64,000 nt of DNA from Alteromonas pelagimontana. GTDB lineage: Bacteria > Pseudomonadota > Gammaproteobacteria > Enterobacterales > Alteromonadaceae. Location of the stretch: NCBI RefSeq assembly GCF_002499975.2, contig NZ_CP052766.1, forward strand, positions 1,550,001 through 1,614,000, given 5' to 3'. The translations under genes were made by a program, and so were the position numbers. Positions 28,986 to 40,903 of the stretch are shown piece by piece; the first letter of the stretch is position 1; each line of letters opens with the position of its first letter. Below the pieces are notes generated by a model that was not told where the DNA came from, did no database searches, and saw nothing but the letters and a program-made list of their open reading frames with translations.

Positions 28986-29171
28986 TTACACTCTTTGAAC
29001 AGGTTCAACGCCAAGCGTTGATAGAGTCACAGGGTGATCGTCTGCGGGATCTTCACCAGGCTTTAACAAAATTCGTTCATCGGCAAATTCTTTAATTGCG
29101 CTGCAACAGGTGAATGCCGACAAAATTGCAGCGGATTTGTGTGAGAACACGGATTTTATGCTAATCCTCAT
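28986..29171 (-). CDS. Possible 61-residue hypothetical protein
   Basis: A small ORF whose stop abuts the pabA stop in convergent orientation. The C-terminal half (LLKPGEDPADDHPVTLSTLG) looks protein-like. There is no ribosome site at ATG 29171 and no recognised family, so this call is weak. Confidence 0.22.
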   Translation of the reverse strand: MRISIKSVFSHKSAAILSAFTCCSAIKEFADERILLKPGEDPADDHPVTLSTLGVEPVQRV

Positions 29172-29198
29172 TGGCTAACCAAACAAAGTAAATTTTGT

Positions 29199-29226
29199 GG
29201 ATATTCATGCATGCACATGAATATCC
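29199..29226. promoter_or_regulatory. 28 bp palindrome upstream of the arg/ast operon
   Basis: GGATATTCATG (29199-29209) and CATGAATATCC (29216-29226) are perfect 11 bp inverted repeats around CATGCA, about 260 bp before argD. The half-sites contain ATTCA and TGAAT as in ARG boxes, but they face the wrong way and are too far apart for an ArgR box. It is a candidate operator. The rest of the 28985-29479 gap shows nothing else except the A/T-rich approach to argD. Confidence 0.4.
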
Positions 29227-29479
29227 CGCGCCACCCTGTTCACCTGCTACACTCATTTATTATATAGCCTCACGCTTAATCAACATTTTTATCGTTCTAA
29301 CTAAATAGTTATTCACTTTTCCTGCAAAATATATCAAACCCCTTTAAAAACAAGGGATTCAGCCTAATCACGGCAAGACAACGCATCGCAAAAATGGCAT
29401 ACTAGCAGGCCAAATCTTTCACTTTTTGCATCTGGAAATCATTTTATATTTTCGCCCAGGGTGCACCAAACAGAGGTAA

Positions 29480-30694
<1,215 letters not shown>

Positions 30695-30725
30695 CTCACT
30701 TTTGCAGTTTGTGGAGTAAGCGAAC

Positions 30726-31760
30726 ATGAAGATTATTCGCCCTATCACAGCGAAGGACTATCAAGCGTTGCATGATATTGCGGTTGAATCTGGCATAGGC
30801 TTTACGTCTTTGCCAGTCAACGAAACGCTGTTGAAAAAAAAGATAGACCGAGCTGAAGCGTCATTCGCCAAAAATGCTATGTCGCCTGGTAGCGAGTCAT
30901 ACCTGTTCGTTATGGAAGATACTTTGACAGGTGAAGTTGTCGGTACAACAGGTATTGAAGCTGCTGTCGGTTTGGACGATGCATTTTATCATTATCACTT
31001 AGGCAAAGTGGTGCACGCTTCCAGAGAACTTAACATTCATAACACTGCGGAAATCTTAACGTTCTGTAATGACTACACCGGTGTAACAGAAATTTGCACG
31101 TTGTTCCTGCGTGAGCAGGCGAGAGGCGGCATCAATGGTCGCTTTCTTTCGAAGGTGCGTTTTTTGTTTATGATGGAACACCGTGAACGGTTTTCAGAAA
31201 CTGTTATCGCAGAAATGCGAGGCGTGAGTGATGATGATGGACGTTCACCTTTTTGGGAATGGCTGGAAGAGCACTTTTTCTACATGGATTTCCCCACCGC
31301 AGATTATTTAACGGGTATTGGCAATAAAGTATTTATTGCCGAACTGATGCCTAAATACCCTATTTACGTAAATCTACTGAGTAAAGAGGCGCAGAAGGTT
31401 ATTGGTCAGGTACACACCAAAACCCGCCCTGCGCTGCAATTGTTACAGGAAGAGGGTTTCAGTTGCAGAGGCTATGTAGATATTTTTGATGGCGGCCCAA
31501 CAGTTGAAGCAAATCTGAGCCATATTCGCACTGCGCAAAACAGTCGTAAACTGCCGATAGTCATTGACGATCAGACAGCTGCACATGGACATACCTGCTA
31601 TATCATCAACACCTCTATCGAGGATTTTCGCGCAGTCGCCACTGAAATGGCGGTGAGTGAGGAACAGCAGGTTGCCGTATTGTCACGTCAGGCCGCAGCA
31701 GCGCTCAACCTCTCAGAAGGGGATGCGATTCGCTTTGCCCCCGTTAAATTCAGAGACTAA
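30726..31760 (+). CDS. astA: Arginine N-succinyltransferase
   Basis: First enzyme of the arginine succinyltransferase pathway, adding succinyl from succinyl-CoA to arginine. It has 344 residues with the normal family layout. The N-terminal [19 protein letters not shown], the [16 protein letters not shown] stretch, [18 protein letters not shown] and [26 protein letters not shown] region are diagnostic. TGGAG precedes ATG 30726. It lies in operon argD-astA-astD-DUF1338. A single beta-subunit-like gene is present. Confidence 0.96.
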   Translation: MKIIRPITAKDYQALHDIAVESGIGFTSLPVNETLLKKKIDRAEASFAKNAMSPGSESYLFVMEDTLTGEVVGTTGIEAAVGLDDAFYHYHLGKVVHASRELNIHNTAEILTFCNDYTGVTEICTLFLREQARGGINGRFLSKVRFLFMMEHRERFSETVIAEMRGVSDDDGRSPFWEWLEEHFFYMDFPTADYLTGIGNKVFIAELMPKYPIYVNLLSKEAQKVIGQVHTKTRPALQLLQEEGFSCRGYVDIFDGGPTVEANLSHIRTAQNSRKLPIVIDDQTAAHGHTCYIINTSIEDFRAVATEMAVSEEQQVAVLSRQAAAALNLSEGDAIRFAPVKFRD

Positions 31761-31774
31761 AAAAGGATTCCTAC

Positions 31775-33244
31775 ATGCAAAATACGCACTTTATCAATGG
31801 TCAATGGATAGCTGGTGAAGGACACGACATTCAATCTGTTGATCCAGCAAAAAACGTGGTTATCTGGGAAGGTAAATCAGCGACATCCCCGCAAATTAAT
31901 GCTGCCGTTTCCGCCGCCAGACATGCCGCTCCACAGTGGGCGGCAAAATCTTTTGAAGAACGTTTGAACATCGTCAAGAAATATGGCGAATTACTTGCTG
32001 AGAATAAAGCGCAGCTTAGCAAAATTATTGCTCGTGAAACGGGTAAACCTGAATGGGAAACCGCTACCGAAGTTGCTGCTATGATAGGCAAAATCGGTAT
32101 TTCTGAAAAGGCTTACCATGAACGTACAGGCACAGTGGAAAACCCGATGCCGGTGGGTCAGGCATTTATTCGACATAAACCTCATGGCGTGGTAGCAGTA
32201 TTTGGCCCCTATAACTTCCCAGGTCATCTTCCTAATGGCCACATTGTTCCTGCCCTGATTGCCGGAAATACTATTGTATTTAAACCCAGCGATCTAACCC
32301 CTTTTGTTGCCGAAGAAATGGTGAAACTGTGGGCGCAGGCTGGGTTGCCCGACGGCGTTCTCAATCTGGTTCAAGGTGAAGTCGAAACCGGTAAAGCGCT
32401 GGCCTCTCATCCTGGTCTGGACGGCTTATTTTTCACCGGCAGCTCTCGCACCGGCAAACTTCTTCATGAACAATTTGCCGGTCATCCGGGGAAAATTCTG
32501 GCGCTGGAAATGGGCGGCAACAATCCGCTTATCGTTAAAGATGTTGCCGACACAGATGCAGCGGTACATGACATTGTACAGTCGGCGTTTATTACGTCGG
32601 GACAGCGCTGTACCTGCGCGCGTCGCTTGTTTATCCCCAAAGGAGAACAGGGTGATGCATTAATAACCCGGCTTATTGAAGTCACCAACAATATAAAGGT
32701 TGGTGATTATGACGCCGACGATCAGCCGTTTATGGGTGCTATGATTTCTGCTAGTGCGGCGAAAATGATGGTAAAAGCGCAAGATGAGCTTGAAAATGCG
32801 GGCGGCAGAGTATTGGTGCGGTTAGCGCAAAAAGATGAAACCAAAGGTTTTGTAACTCCAGGAATTATCGACGTCACAGATATGTTAGACGCGCTGCCAG
32901 ACGAGGAACACTTTGGTCCGCTGGTAAAAGTCATTCGCTACGATAATTTTGATAATGCCATTGCTGAAGCCAACAACACGCGCTTTGGTTTATCAGCTGG
33001 CTTCTTAGGCGACAGCGAAGAAGATTATCGTTACTTCTTTCAACGTATTCGCGCTGGCATTGTTAACTGGAACCGGCCTATCACTGGCGCCAGCAGTGCT
33101 GCGCCGTTCGGCGGTATTGGAGAAAGCGGTAATCACAGAGGCAGTGCCTATTATGCAGCAGATTACTGCGCTTATCCGGTGGCCTCTGTAGAACTGGATA
33201 AAGTGACGTTGCCTGGCGCATTAAGCCCTGGCCTGACTCTGTAA
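31775..33244 (+). CDS. astD: N-succinylglutamate 5-semialdehyde dehydrogenase
   Basis: NAD-dependent aldehyde dehydrogenase that makes succinylglutamate in arginine catabolism, 489 residues. The AstD signature [19 protein letters not shown], cofactor loop [11 protein letters not shown], general-base Glu in [13 protein letters not shown] and nucleophile Cys in [13 protein letters not shown] are visible. A good AAAGGA lies before ATG 31775, only 14 bp after astA. astB and astE, needed for the full pathway, are not in this window. Confidence 0.96.
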   Translation: MQNTHFINGQWIAGEGHDIQSVDPAKNVVIWEGKSATSPQINAAVSAARHAAPQWAAKSFEERLNIVKKYGELLAENKAQLSKIIARETGKPEWETATEVAAMIGKIGISEKAYHERTGTVENPMPVGQAFIRHKPHGVVAVFGPYNFPGHLPNGHIVPALIAGNTIVFKPSDLTPFVAEEMVKLWAQAGLPDGVLNLVQGEVETGKALASHPGLDGLFFTGSSRTGKLLHEQFAGHPGKILALEMGGNNPLIVKDVADTDAAVHDIVQSAFITSGQRCTCARRLFIPKGEQGDALITRLIEVTNNIKVGDYDADDQPFMGAMISASAAKMMVKAQDELENAGGRVLVRLAQKDETKGFVTPGIIDVTDMLDALPDEEHFGPLVKVIRYDNFDNAIAEANNTRFGLSAGFLGDSEEDYRYFFQRIRAGIVNWNRPITGASSAAPFGGIGESGNHRGSAYYAADYCAYPVASVELDKVTLPGALSPGLTL

Positions 33245-33266
33245 TTCGAAGAAGGATTTACCCGAT

Positions 33267-34076
33267 ATGCATAATGATATTGATGCACTGTATAGCAACA
33301 TGTGGAAGGATTACGTGTCTATTACGCCTTCCGCTCACAAAATTCACGCTTTGCTGGTTAGTGAAGAAGATGGTGAAGAAATCGTTAATGATCATGTAGC
33401 GTTTCGCACCTTTGATTTAGACAAAACCTCGTTAGATAAGTTGGCGGCGCACTTTTTAAACCTGGGTTACGAAGCGAAAGGCGACTACAACTTTGAAGCT
33501 AAAAAGCTCACTGCTAAGCATTTTGAGCATCCTGATGACACCAAGCCAAAAGTCTTTATCAGCGAGTTGCGGGTAAAAGAACTTTCTGATCAAGCGCAGA
33601 ATATTATTCAAAAGCTGGTTGATCAGATGGATGAAGATGTGGTCACCGCAGATAACTTTCTTTATTCAGGTCGTCATTGGGATGTATCCAAGCAAGACTA
33701 TGACACCTTGCTGAGTGAATCTGAATATGCGGCGTGGTTAGCGGCCTGGGGTTTTAGAGCCAATCATTTTACCGTCAGCGTGAACCATTTAGGACAAACC
33801 AATGAATTGGCCGAAGTGAATTCACTTTTAAAAGACGCCGGCGTTGTATTGAATACTTCCGGTGGTGAAATTAAAGGTGGTGAATCGGTATATCTGGCGC
33901 AGTCTTCTACGATGGCTGACCGTGCTGAGGTGAGTTTTTCTGATGAAACAGTGGCTATTCCCAGCTGCTTTTATGAATTTGCCCAGCGCTATAAGTTGCC
34001 GGAAGGTAAGCTGTACCAGGGCTTTGTCGCCGCTTCGGCAGATAAAATCTTTGAAAGTACGAATGCTAAAGGGTAA
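33267..34076 (+). CDS. DUF1338 family (2-oxoadipate dioxygenase-like) protein
   Basis: Vicinal-oxygen-chelate-like iron enzyme of the DUF1338 family, 269 residues. Members such as HglS convert 2-oxoadipate to 2-hydroxyglutarate. Candidate metal ligands are His in VNDHVAFRTF (near 43), His in FRANHFTVSVN (near 171) and Glu in SCFYEFAQRY (near 235). GAAGGA precedes ATG 33267. It is the last gene of the argD-ast unit, so it may act on an arginine- or lysine-derived 2-oxo acid. The actual substrate here is unknown. Confidence 0.85.
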   Translation: MHNDIDALYSNMWKDYVSITPSAHKIHALLVSEEDGEEIVNDHVAFRTFDLDKTSLDKLAAHFLNLGYEAKGDYNFEAKKLTAKHFEHPDDTKPKVFISELRVKELSDQAQNIIQKLVDQMDEDVVTADNFLYSGRHWDVSKQDYDTLLSESEYAAWLAAWGFRANHFTVSVNHLGQTNELAEVNSLLKDAGVVLNTSGGEIKGGESVYLAQSSTMADRAEVSFSDETVAIPSCFYEFAQRYKLPEGKLYQGFVAASADKIFESTNAKG

Positions 34077-34093
34077 ATAGCTTTAGCGTGAGA

Positions 34094-34127
34094 CGGCTCC
34101 CGGTAATTGATAAGTTATTGGGAGCCG
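34094..34127 (+). terminator. Hairpin after the ast operon
   Basis: CGGCTCCC (34094-34101) and GGGAGCCG (34120-34127) form an 8 bp GC-rich stem 18 bp past the DUF1338 stop. The following bases are only weakly T-rich. The rest of the gap to 34459 shows no gene. Confidence 0.5.
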
Positions 34128-34459
34128 GTAGTTCTGCTTCCGAAGATAAAGAACACTGGCATCCTTATCTCCTCTGGAGAGCACAGCAAGCCGTCAAAGG
34201 CCTTTTTCTTCAGCGGCGAAGCAGCATGAGGGAAAGCAAATAAAGCGAGAGTTAAACGTTCATTCAGTCAAGAAGGAAATTTATTTCTTCTGATTACTGT
34301 GTTATCGCCTTTCTTCCAACGTGGCACCTCCTGTTTTACCCGTAGACTTCCCACACTTTTCTTACAATCTTTTCCCTCAACGCTTTTCAGCAGGCTTTTT
34401 CTTACCACCAAATATTGTTACTTTGGGCCTCTTTCTCTTGTTTCAGGCGGATTAGTATT

Positions 34460-34849
34460 ATGACTGAAAAACACCGTTATTCTGGAAGTTGCCACTGTGG
34501 TGACGTTACCTTTGAAGTGCAATGTGCAAACGATATTGAGGTAGACGAATGTAACTGCTCGATTTGTAAGAAGTCGGGATATTTGCACCTAATTGTGCCA
34601 AAGCGTGATTTTCAATTGCTAAGCGGTGAATCAAATTTAGCCTGTTACACTTTCAACACTAAAGTGGCTAAACATTATTTTTGCCGTACTTGCGGCATAA
34701 AATCGTTTTATATTCCCCGGTCTAACCCAGATGGTGTAAGCGTAAACGCGAGATGCCTGGACGATCCGGCGCCGAACTTGAAAATAGTGTCTTTTGACGG
34801 CGCACATTGGGAGGAACACGCGCACAAGCTGGCGCATAAGAGCAAGTAA
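34460..34849 (+). CDS. GFA-family (glutathione-dependent formaldehyde-activating-like) protein
   Basis: A 129-residue zinc protein of the GFA/CENP-V fold. Cysteine motifs that would bind two zinc ions are SCHCGDVTF, ECNCSICKKSG and FCRTCGIKSFY, all complete. The family is named after a formaldehyde-glutathione condensing enzyme, but most small members have no proven activity. Start 34460 is chosen because the family begins a few residues before the CHCG motif and AGGCGG lies upstream. The longer ORF adds 15 unlikely residues. It is a single gene converging on parC. Confidence 0.85.
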   Translation: MTEKHRYSGSCHCGDVTFEVQCANDIEVDECNCSICKKSGYLHLIVPKRDFQLLSGESNLACYTFNTKVAKHYFCRTCGIKSFYIPRSNPDGVSVNARCLDDPAPNLKIVSFDGAHWEEHAHKLAHKSK

Positions 34850-34892
34850 TAGCGTTCCGCAGTGATATTGATCACTACGCACTACGGGATAA

Positions 34893-34925
34893 TAAAAAAA
34901 CTAGCGCGCATGATCGTTGCGCGCT
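34893..34925 (-). terminator. Terminator of parC
   Basis: AGCGCGCA (34903-34910) and TGCGCGCT (34918-34925) form an 8 bp GC-rich stem. The plus-strand A7 run at 34894-34900 becomes the T-run on the minus strand. It lies 23 bp beyond the parC stop. Confidence 0.8.
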
Positions 34926-34947
34926 GATTCGCAGTAATAAATCTCGA

Positions 34948-37251
34948 CTAGAGGTTTATATCGTCGTCTGAGGATTCAGATGATTCTGAAGAAATTTGCG
35001 ACTTGATAACTGAAATTTCATCCACACGCTGTAATCCTCGAGGAAGCTTATTTCCGCGTCTCCCTCTTTCTCCCTGATAGTGCTCAAGATCAGAGGGACT
35101 TAGCGTCATCGCACGTTTACCTGCAACTATCTTCACAGACGCCCCTGCAGGCACAACCGCAATAACTTTGACATATTCCTCCCGTGACTGCGCTTTTGCT
35201 GAAGGTATATTAATAATTTTGTTTCCTTTACCTTTGCCCAGGCTCGGCAAATCTCTTATAGGGAACAGCAACATACGCCCATCAATAGAAATAGACATAC
35301 ACCAGTCCGAGGCCATATCTCCCACCCGCTGTGGCGTTAAGACCTTCGCTCCCGTAGGCAAAGATAGATAAGCTTTACCCGCCTTATTCTTGCTAACCAT
35401 ATCAGCAAAAGTTCCGACAAATCCGTAGCCTGCATCAGAAGCCATAAGATACTTCTGGTTATCGCCCCCCATCAACACGTGGGCAAAGTGCTCTCCCCCT
35501 ACAATGCTGAAGCGTCCTGTCAGTGGTTCGCCCTGACTTCTGGCCGATGGCAGGCTGTGAGCATCGCAGGAAAATGCTCGTCCAGAGCTGTCTAAAAACA
35601 CGACAGGCTGATTACTGCGGCCCGTCGCGCTGACCTGATAACTGTCGCCCGCTTTATAACTCAGTGCTTGTGCGTCTACGTCGTGACCTTTAGCGCAACG
35701 TGCCCAACCTTTCTCCGACAACACGACTGTCACGGCTTCAGAAGGAATTAACTCCTTTTCTGAAAGCGCTCTAGACTCACCACGTTCCACTATCGGTGAG
35801 CGGCGATCGTCACCGTATTTTTCGGCGTCTTCCAAAATTTCTTTTTTGATTAAGCTTTTAAGACGGCGGTCAGAGCCGAGCAGCGTTTCCAGCTTAGCAC
35901 GCTCTTCTTCCAGTTCATTCTGTTCGCCTCTGATCTTCATCTCTTCAAGCTTTGCCAAGTGTCGCAATTTCAACTCAAGAATTGCTTCCGCTTGCTTATC
36001 CGACAATGAAAATCGGCTCATTAACTCCGCTTTAGGCTGTTCATAGGTTCGAATAATCTCAATCACTTCATCAATGTTGAGAAATGCGATCATTAGACCT
36101 TCAAGAATATGAAGCCGCGCAAGCACTTTGTCCAACCGGAACTGTAAGCGGCGGGTAACGGTATCTTTTCGATACACCAGCCATTCAGATAAAATAGTGC
36201 GTAAATCTTTGACTTTCGGCCGTCCGTCCAGCCCAATCATATTCAGGTTAACCCGATAGCTCTTTTCAAGGTCAGTGGTGGCAAACAGATGCTGCATGAG
36301 CTGCTCAACATCCACCCGATTGGAGCGTGGGGTTATCACCAGACGCGTCGGGTTTTCGTGATCGGATTCGTCACGTAAATCACTTACCATGGGCAGCTTT
36401 TTGGCCTGCATTTGACCGGCAATCTGTTCGAGAATCTTGCCACCAGAAGCTTGGTGCGGTAACGCCGTAATTACGATATCGCCACTTTCTTCATGATAAA
36501 CCGCACGCATTTTTATTGAGCCGCGTCCGGTTTCGTAAAGCTTAGCTATATCCGCTCGAGGAGTAATGATTTCTGCATCTGTGGGGTAATCTGGCCCCTG
36601 TACAATTTCAAGAAGCTCGGCTAATTCGGTACGATTGTTATCCAGTAATTTTGCGCAGGCATTTGCCACTTCCCGAACGTTGTGCGGAGGAATATCTGTA
36701 GCCATGCCCACTGCAATTCCCGTTACGCCGTTCAGCAGAATGTGGGGCAGGCGCGCGGGCAAAATTTTTGGCTCTTTTAGCGTGCCGTCAAAGTTAGGTA
36801 TCCAATCCACCGTTCCCAGGGCAGCTTCGTTAAGCAGAATTTCGCTGAATTTCGACAACCGCGCTTCGGTGTAACGCATGGCCGCAAAAGACTTGGGATC
36901 GTCTGGTGCTCCCCAGTTGCCTTGTCCGTCTACTAAGGGATATCGGTAAGAAAATGGCTGCGCCATCAGCACCATAGCTTCATAACAAGCTGAATCGCCG
37001 TGGGGGTGGAACTTACCGAGCACGTCACCTACTGTCCGGGCCGACTTTTTATACTTGGCAGCAGCGCTTAAGCCAAGTTCAGACATAGCGTAGATGATAC
37101 GTCGCTGCACGGGTTTAAGGCCGTCAGCCACATGAGGCAGAGCCCGATCCATGATGACGTACATAGAATAGTTCAGATAGGCGTCTTCGGTGAAACGCCT
37201 TAACGGCAATTGTTCAATTCCGTCTCGATTGATGGTGATCTGGTCGCTCAT
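34948..37251 (-). CDS. parC: DNA topoisomerase IV subunit A
   Basis: Decatenates daughter chromosomes together with ParE, 767 residues. The catalytic tyrosine is in [10 protein letters not shown] (near 127). The quinolone-resistance region [12 protein letters not shown] has Ser87 and Glu91, the wild-type (sensitive) residues corresponding to E. coli Ser80 and Glu84. The C-terminal beta-pinwheel ends in a Ser/Asp-rich tail. parE is not adjacent: the upstream neighbour is a divergent histidine kinase gene 273 bp away. It is a single gene with its own terminator. Confidence 0.96.
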   Translation of the reverse strand: MSDQITINRDGIEQLPLRRFTEDAYLNYSMYVIMDRALPHVADGLKPVQRRIIYAMSELGLSAAAKYKKSARTVGDVLGKFHPHGDSACYEAMVLMAQPFSYRYPLVDGQGNWGAPDDPKSFAAMRYTEARLSKFSEILLNEAALGTVDWIPNFDGTLKEPKILPARLPHILLNGVTGIAVGMATDIPPHNVREVANACAKLLDNNRTELAELLEIVQGPDYPTDAEIITPRADIAKLYETGRGSIKMRAVYHEESGDIVITALPHQASGGKILEQIAGQMQAKKLPMVSDLRDESDHENPTRLVITPRSNRVDVEQLMQHLFATTDLEKSYRVNLNMIGLDGRPKVKDLRTILSEWLVYRKDTVTRRLQFRLDKVLARLHILEGLMIAFLNIDEVIEIIRTYEQPKAELMSRFSLSDKQAEAILELKLRHLAKLEEMKIRGEQNELEEERAKLETLLGSDRRLKSLIKKEILEDAEKYGDDRRSPIVERGESRALSEKELIPSEAVTVVLSEKGWARCAKGHDVDAQALSYKAGDSYQVSATGRSNQPVVFLDSSGRAFSCDAHSLPSARSQGEPLTGRFSIVGGEHFAHVLMGGDNQKYLMASDAGYGFVGTFADMVSKNKAGKAYLSLPTGAKVLTPQRVGDMASDWCMSISIDGRMLLFPIRDLPSLGKGKGNKIINIPSAKAQSREEYVKVIAVVPAGASVKIVAGKRAMTLSPSDLEHYQGERGRRGNKLPRGLQRVDEISVIKSQISSESSESSDDDINL

Positions 37252-37524
37252 GAAGCCTTATTCATTATGTTTTTTACCACTACAACTTAACTTTATTGTG
37301 GGGCAAAGCCATCTTCAACGCAATACGCAGCTCCGCGGTAATTTGTGCGGCGCGCATAATCCATAGCGCGTGTTAGCCTTTGCTGTTCATTTTTTCAAAG
37401 ATCAACATGCTCTAATCATCCTTTCCAGAATTAGCTTCTTTTAGCCACCTTTTCTTCAAATGTACAAAAATGATTAGGGGTGGTTTAATAGAGCGCATAA
37501 TTATAATTTTGTAAATAAGCACGT

Positions 37525-40500
37525 ATGCGCGTCGGAACATTGTTAAAACTCAGCCTTTGGGTGATGCTGATGCTCGCTTGTGCGAGTGCAAAAGCACAAT
37601 CCACCATACAATTGTTTGATGAAGACGCAGAGATAGAACTGTCAAATAACTTCGCGTTTTACTATGAGAGAGAAACGCCTCTTACCATCGGCGAAGTGCT
37701 CAAACATCGTCAGGATTTTCAGTGGCACGTCGACGACAATCCAAATTTCGGCTTTCACAACAGTGGGCTTTGGCTTTATAACAAGCTTAGCAATGTCAGT
37801 AATACCACTGACTGGGTTTTCGCTATCAATTTCAGTCAGCTGGATAAAGTGGACTTTTATCTTGTGGCTGGTGATGAAGTTATTTTACAAAGTCATCAGG
37901 GAAAACTGCAAAGCGAACAAATTTATCGCGTACCCACGTTACGCGCCAGTTTGCCAATCGCCACGCCATTAGAATTATTTGTGCGGGTGGAAAGCCACTC
38001 TTCCAGCCTTATTGTGCCGTTGGCCGTTGAGCCGGAAAAACGTCACAGCTATGAATCGCAATTAGATAGCCTGCTGTGGGGCTTGTTTTATGGCGGGTTA
38101 TTTATTCTTGCCGTGTATAACTTAGTGCTTTACGTGGATGTGCGGGAACCGAGCCTGATTGCCTATGTAGGTTATATAGCGGCCGTTATTCTTTGGCAGT
38201 TTGTCTGGGGCGGTCACATTCAACTTTTTGCCACTGAAGGTTTGCCGCCTTGGCTGGCTTCTCACACCGAAATGATTTTTGTTGTAATTGGTATCAGCTC
38301 CGGTCTTTTTACCTTGTTTTTTCTGGAAACCAAACATCACGCTCCCACTGCCCATCCCGTTGTTTTAGCTTTATTGGCAGCGCAGGTATTTGTCGGTATT
38401 GTCTGTATGTTAAACCTGTTGCCCCATATCTGGAAAAACAACATTGTTTACGGCGTGGGTATGGCGGCAATCTGCAGCTATATTTATGCGGGTTTTGAAG
38501 CTTTCATTAATCGTTTTCAGCCTGCCAGATACTTCATTTTCGCCTGGACGATGCTCGCTTCCGGCGCCATTGTAGGCATGTTAAGTTTAATCGGGCTGCT
38601 GCCTAGCAATGTCTTTACCACCTATTGCTTTCAAGTGGGGGTATTTTTAGAAGCGGCATTGTTCTCTTTAGCTTTAATGGAAAAAAGCCGCAGCCAGCTT
38701 GAATCAGAAGTAGAGCAGGCTACCAATGATCTGCGTCATAACATGGAACTGATAGAAGAGCAAAACGCGCGTCTGGATATTGCCCGTAAAGATGCCATTA
38801 AAGCCAGCAATGTTAAATCGCAATTTTTGGCCAATATGAGCCACGAAATTCGAACGCCCTTAAATGCCATTTTAGGATTCAGCCGGGAACTCACGCATAC
38901 TGCCCTACCTTCAGAGCAGCAGGAGCAGGTGCGTATTATCAATACTGCCGCAGATAACCTGTTAAGCATTGTTAACGACGTGCTGGATTTCTCCAAAATC
39001 GAAGCGGGCAAGTTGCAAATTAATAATCAGCCGTTTTCACCAAACCAGTTGCTGGAGGAGATGGTGACGATTATGTCTAAGTCGTCCCATTCCAAACGGC
39101 TTGAATTTATTTATGAACTTGCTCCGTTGCCGGAAAAACTCATCGGCGATGTATTTCGCATAAAGCAGATTCTAAATAACCTGCTGAGTAACGCGCTCAA
39201 GTTCACCTCTGCTGGCACCATCACTTTTGGGGTAAAAGGACGCTCCTTACCTCATGGAATTCATGAGCTGGAATTTAAAATTGAAGATACCGAGATTGGC
39301 ATCAGCCGACAGGACCGAAAGAAACTTTTTAATGCTTTTTCTCAGGTTGATGATTCTCTTAACCGCAATTACCAGGGTACTGGGTTAGGACTGGTAATTT
39401 GTCGCGAACTGGTGCGCCTGATGCGCGGCACCCTTAACCTGAAAAGTGCGCCTGGGGCGGGAAGTACTTTTATGGTTACGTTAAGAACCAATCAGCTAAG
39501 CCAAAAATTTTCACTTACGCCTTCACCAGACTGGACTGATAAACAGGTCGTGTTGTTTGATCCCGTTCCGGGCACGCGCCGCGCTTCTGCCACCATGCTG
39601 ACTTATTTAGGAGTAAAAGTCACTTCGGTAGAGTCGCTGGCGTATCTCAGTACTGTGGATATAAACCCCGACTATCTGTTTGCAGTATTGCCGGTAAGTA
39701 AACTTGATCAGCGAAATACCATGCTGGCCGAATTAATGCAGTTCCCCGCGCAAAAGCGAATCCTTTGGTATTCCGGACCTGATCCTTTTAATCAATACCC
39801 AAATCTGACTCAACAATTCCACACGCAAATCCGTATGCCTTTCACGCTGACCAAACTTGACGGTCTACTGCATTACCGCGCGAAAAGCAGCAAAAATCCC
39901 ATGCAGGATAAAATCAGTAATTTACCTAAAGCACGTATTCTGGCGGTGGATGATATGGAAATGAACCTTAAGCTACTGCAGACCTGGCTGGATAATTCCC
40001 CCGTCCGGTTAACCACATCAATGAGCGGTCAGGAAGCGGTAAATTTATGTCAGTCGCTGGAATACGATCTGATTCTCATGGATGTACAAATGCCGGGCAT
40101 GGATGGTCTACAGGCATCGAAACTTATTCGCCAGTCGCCGCTAAATTTGGGTACGCCGATTATCGCAGTCACCGCTCATGCTTTTAAAGAAGAGCAGGAA
40201 CGTTTACTGCAATCGGGAATGGATGACTATTTACCTAAGCCGATGGAAATCGGCACCCTGCTCGATTTGATCAAGCGCTGGTGCCAGCCGAACGCCCCCA
40301 CAAGTCTCGCTTTGCCTACGCTGGACTGGCAACTTGGATTAAAGCGCAGTAATCACAATTCCGCTGCCGCCCGGGAATTGCTTGGAGATTTTGTCCGCCT
40401 GCTTTCTCCTTCTATCGAAATTATCAAGCAGGAATGGGACAACCGTAACTACCCTGAGCTGCAAGCAGAGATCCATAAACTTCATGGCGCCACTTGTTAT

Positions 40501-40659
40501 ACCGGCGTACCCAAGCTTCAGAGCTTGGCTGAAGAGCTCGAAAGCGCGCTAAAACTAGGACAGCACTTTCTTGTTGCTGAACATCTACCCAGTTTTATTC
40601 TGGAAGCCGAAATCGTGTCTGCCGAAGGCAAGAAGCTTCTGAGAGAAATGGCGCACTAG
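37525..40659 (+). CDS. 7TMR-DISM hybrid sensor histidine kinase with receiver and HPt domains
   Basis: Multi-step phosphorelay kinase of 1044 residues. Layout: signal peptide 1-24; periplasmic 7TMR-DISMED2-like domain about 25-175; seven-helix 7TMR-DISM region about 183-385; coiled coil 390-430; HisKA with His440 (FLANMSHEIRTP); HATPase about 540-655 with N box NNLLSNALKF and G2 box YQGTGLGL; a degenerate receiver about 675-780; a true receiver about 803-915 with Asp853 (LILMDVQMPGMDG); and an HPt domain with His984 (EIHKLHGA). The G1 box reads DTEIGI instead of the usual DTGIGI (Glu590). The ligand and response partner are unknown. It is divergent from parC. Confidence 0.9.
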   Translation: MRVGTLLKLSLWVMLMLACASAKAQSTIQLFDEDAEIELSNNFAFYYERETPLTIGEVLKHRQDFQWHVDDNPNFGFHNSGLWLYNKLSNVSNTTDWVFAINFSQLDKVDFYLVAGDEVILQSHQGKLQSEQIYRVPTLRASLPIATPLELFVRVESHSSSLIVPLAVEPEKRHSYESQLDSLLWGLFYGGLFILAVYNLVLYVDVREPSLIAYVGYIAAVILWQFVWGGHIQLFATEGLPPWLASHTEMIFVVIGISSGLFTLFFLETKHHAPTAHPVVLALLAAQVFVGIVCMLNLLPHIWKNNIVYGVGMAAICSYIYAGFEAFINRFQPARYFIFAWTMLASGAIVGMLSLIGLLPSNVFTTYCFQVGVFLEAALFSLALMEKSRSQLESEVEQATNDLRHNMELIEEQNARLDIARKDAIKASNVKSQFLANMSHEIRTPLNAILGFSRELTHTALPSEQQEQVRIINTAADNLLSIVNDVLDFSKIEAGKLQINNQPFSPNQLLEEMVTIMSKSSHSKRLEFIYELAPLPEKLIGDVFRIKQILNNLLSNALKFTSAGTITFGVKGRSLPHGIHELEFKIEDTEIGISRQDRKKLFNAFSQVDDSLNRNYQGTGLGLVICRELVRLMRGTLNLKSAPGAGSTFMVTLRTNQLSQKFSLTPSPDWTDKQVVLFDPVPGTRRASATMLTYLGVKVTSVESLAYLSTVDINPDYLFAVLPVSKLDQRNTMLAELMQFPAQKRILWYSGPDPFNQYPNLTQQFHTQIRMPFTLTKLDGLLHYRAKSSKNPMQDKISNLPKARILAVDDMEMNLKLLQTWLDNSPVRLTTSMSGQEAVNLCQSLEYDLILMDVQMPGMDGLQASKLIRQSPLNLGTPIIAVTAHAFKEEQERLLQSGMDDYLPKPMEIGTLLDLIKRWCQPNAPTSLALPTLDWQLGLKRSNHNSAAARELLGDFVRLLSPSIEIIKQEWDNRNYPELQAEIHKLHGATCYTGVPKLQSLAEELESALKLGQHFLVAEHLPSFILEAEIVSAEGKKLLREMAH

Positions 40660-40903
40660 CCTGCAAAAAGCTATTGAGGCGACGCACGTTCGCACGTTAA
40701 AGGCGCTTAATGAAGACTGTCGCTTTATTCACATTTCTATTGTTAACGCCGCTCAGATGTTTCACTGTTCGAACTCTGTTATAAATAAACCTGTTTTGAT
40801 CGCGGCGCAGACGGCGAAGCCCCTTCTAGTCAAGAAATGTCAGCTAAGCAAATCATGAGCAAGGCAGGTATATAACAAAGCTTTTTGGCGACGCTTGCAG
40901 GCC

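Noticed and set aside
29199..29226. ArgR ARG box
   Set aside because: Half-sites point the wrong way and are spaced too far apart; kept only as an unassigned palindrome.
34948..37251. Quinolone-resistance mutation in parC
   Set aside because: Ser87 and Glu91 are the wild-type residues.
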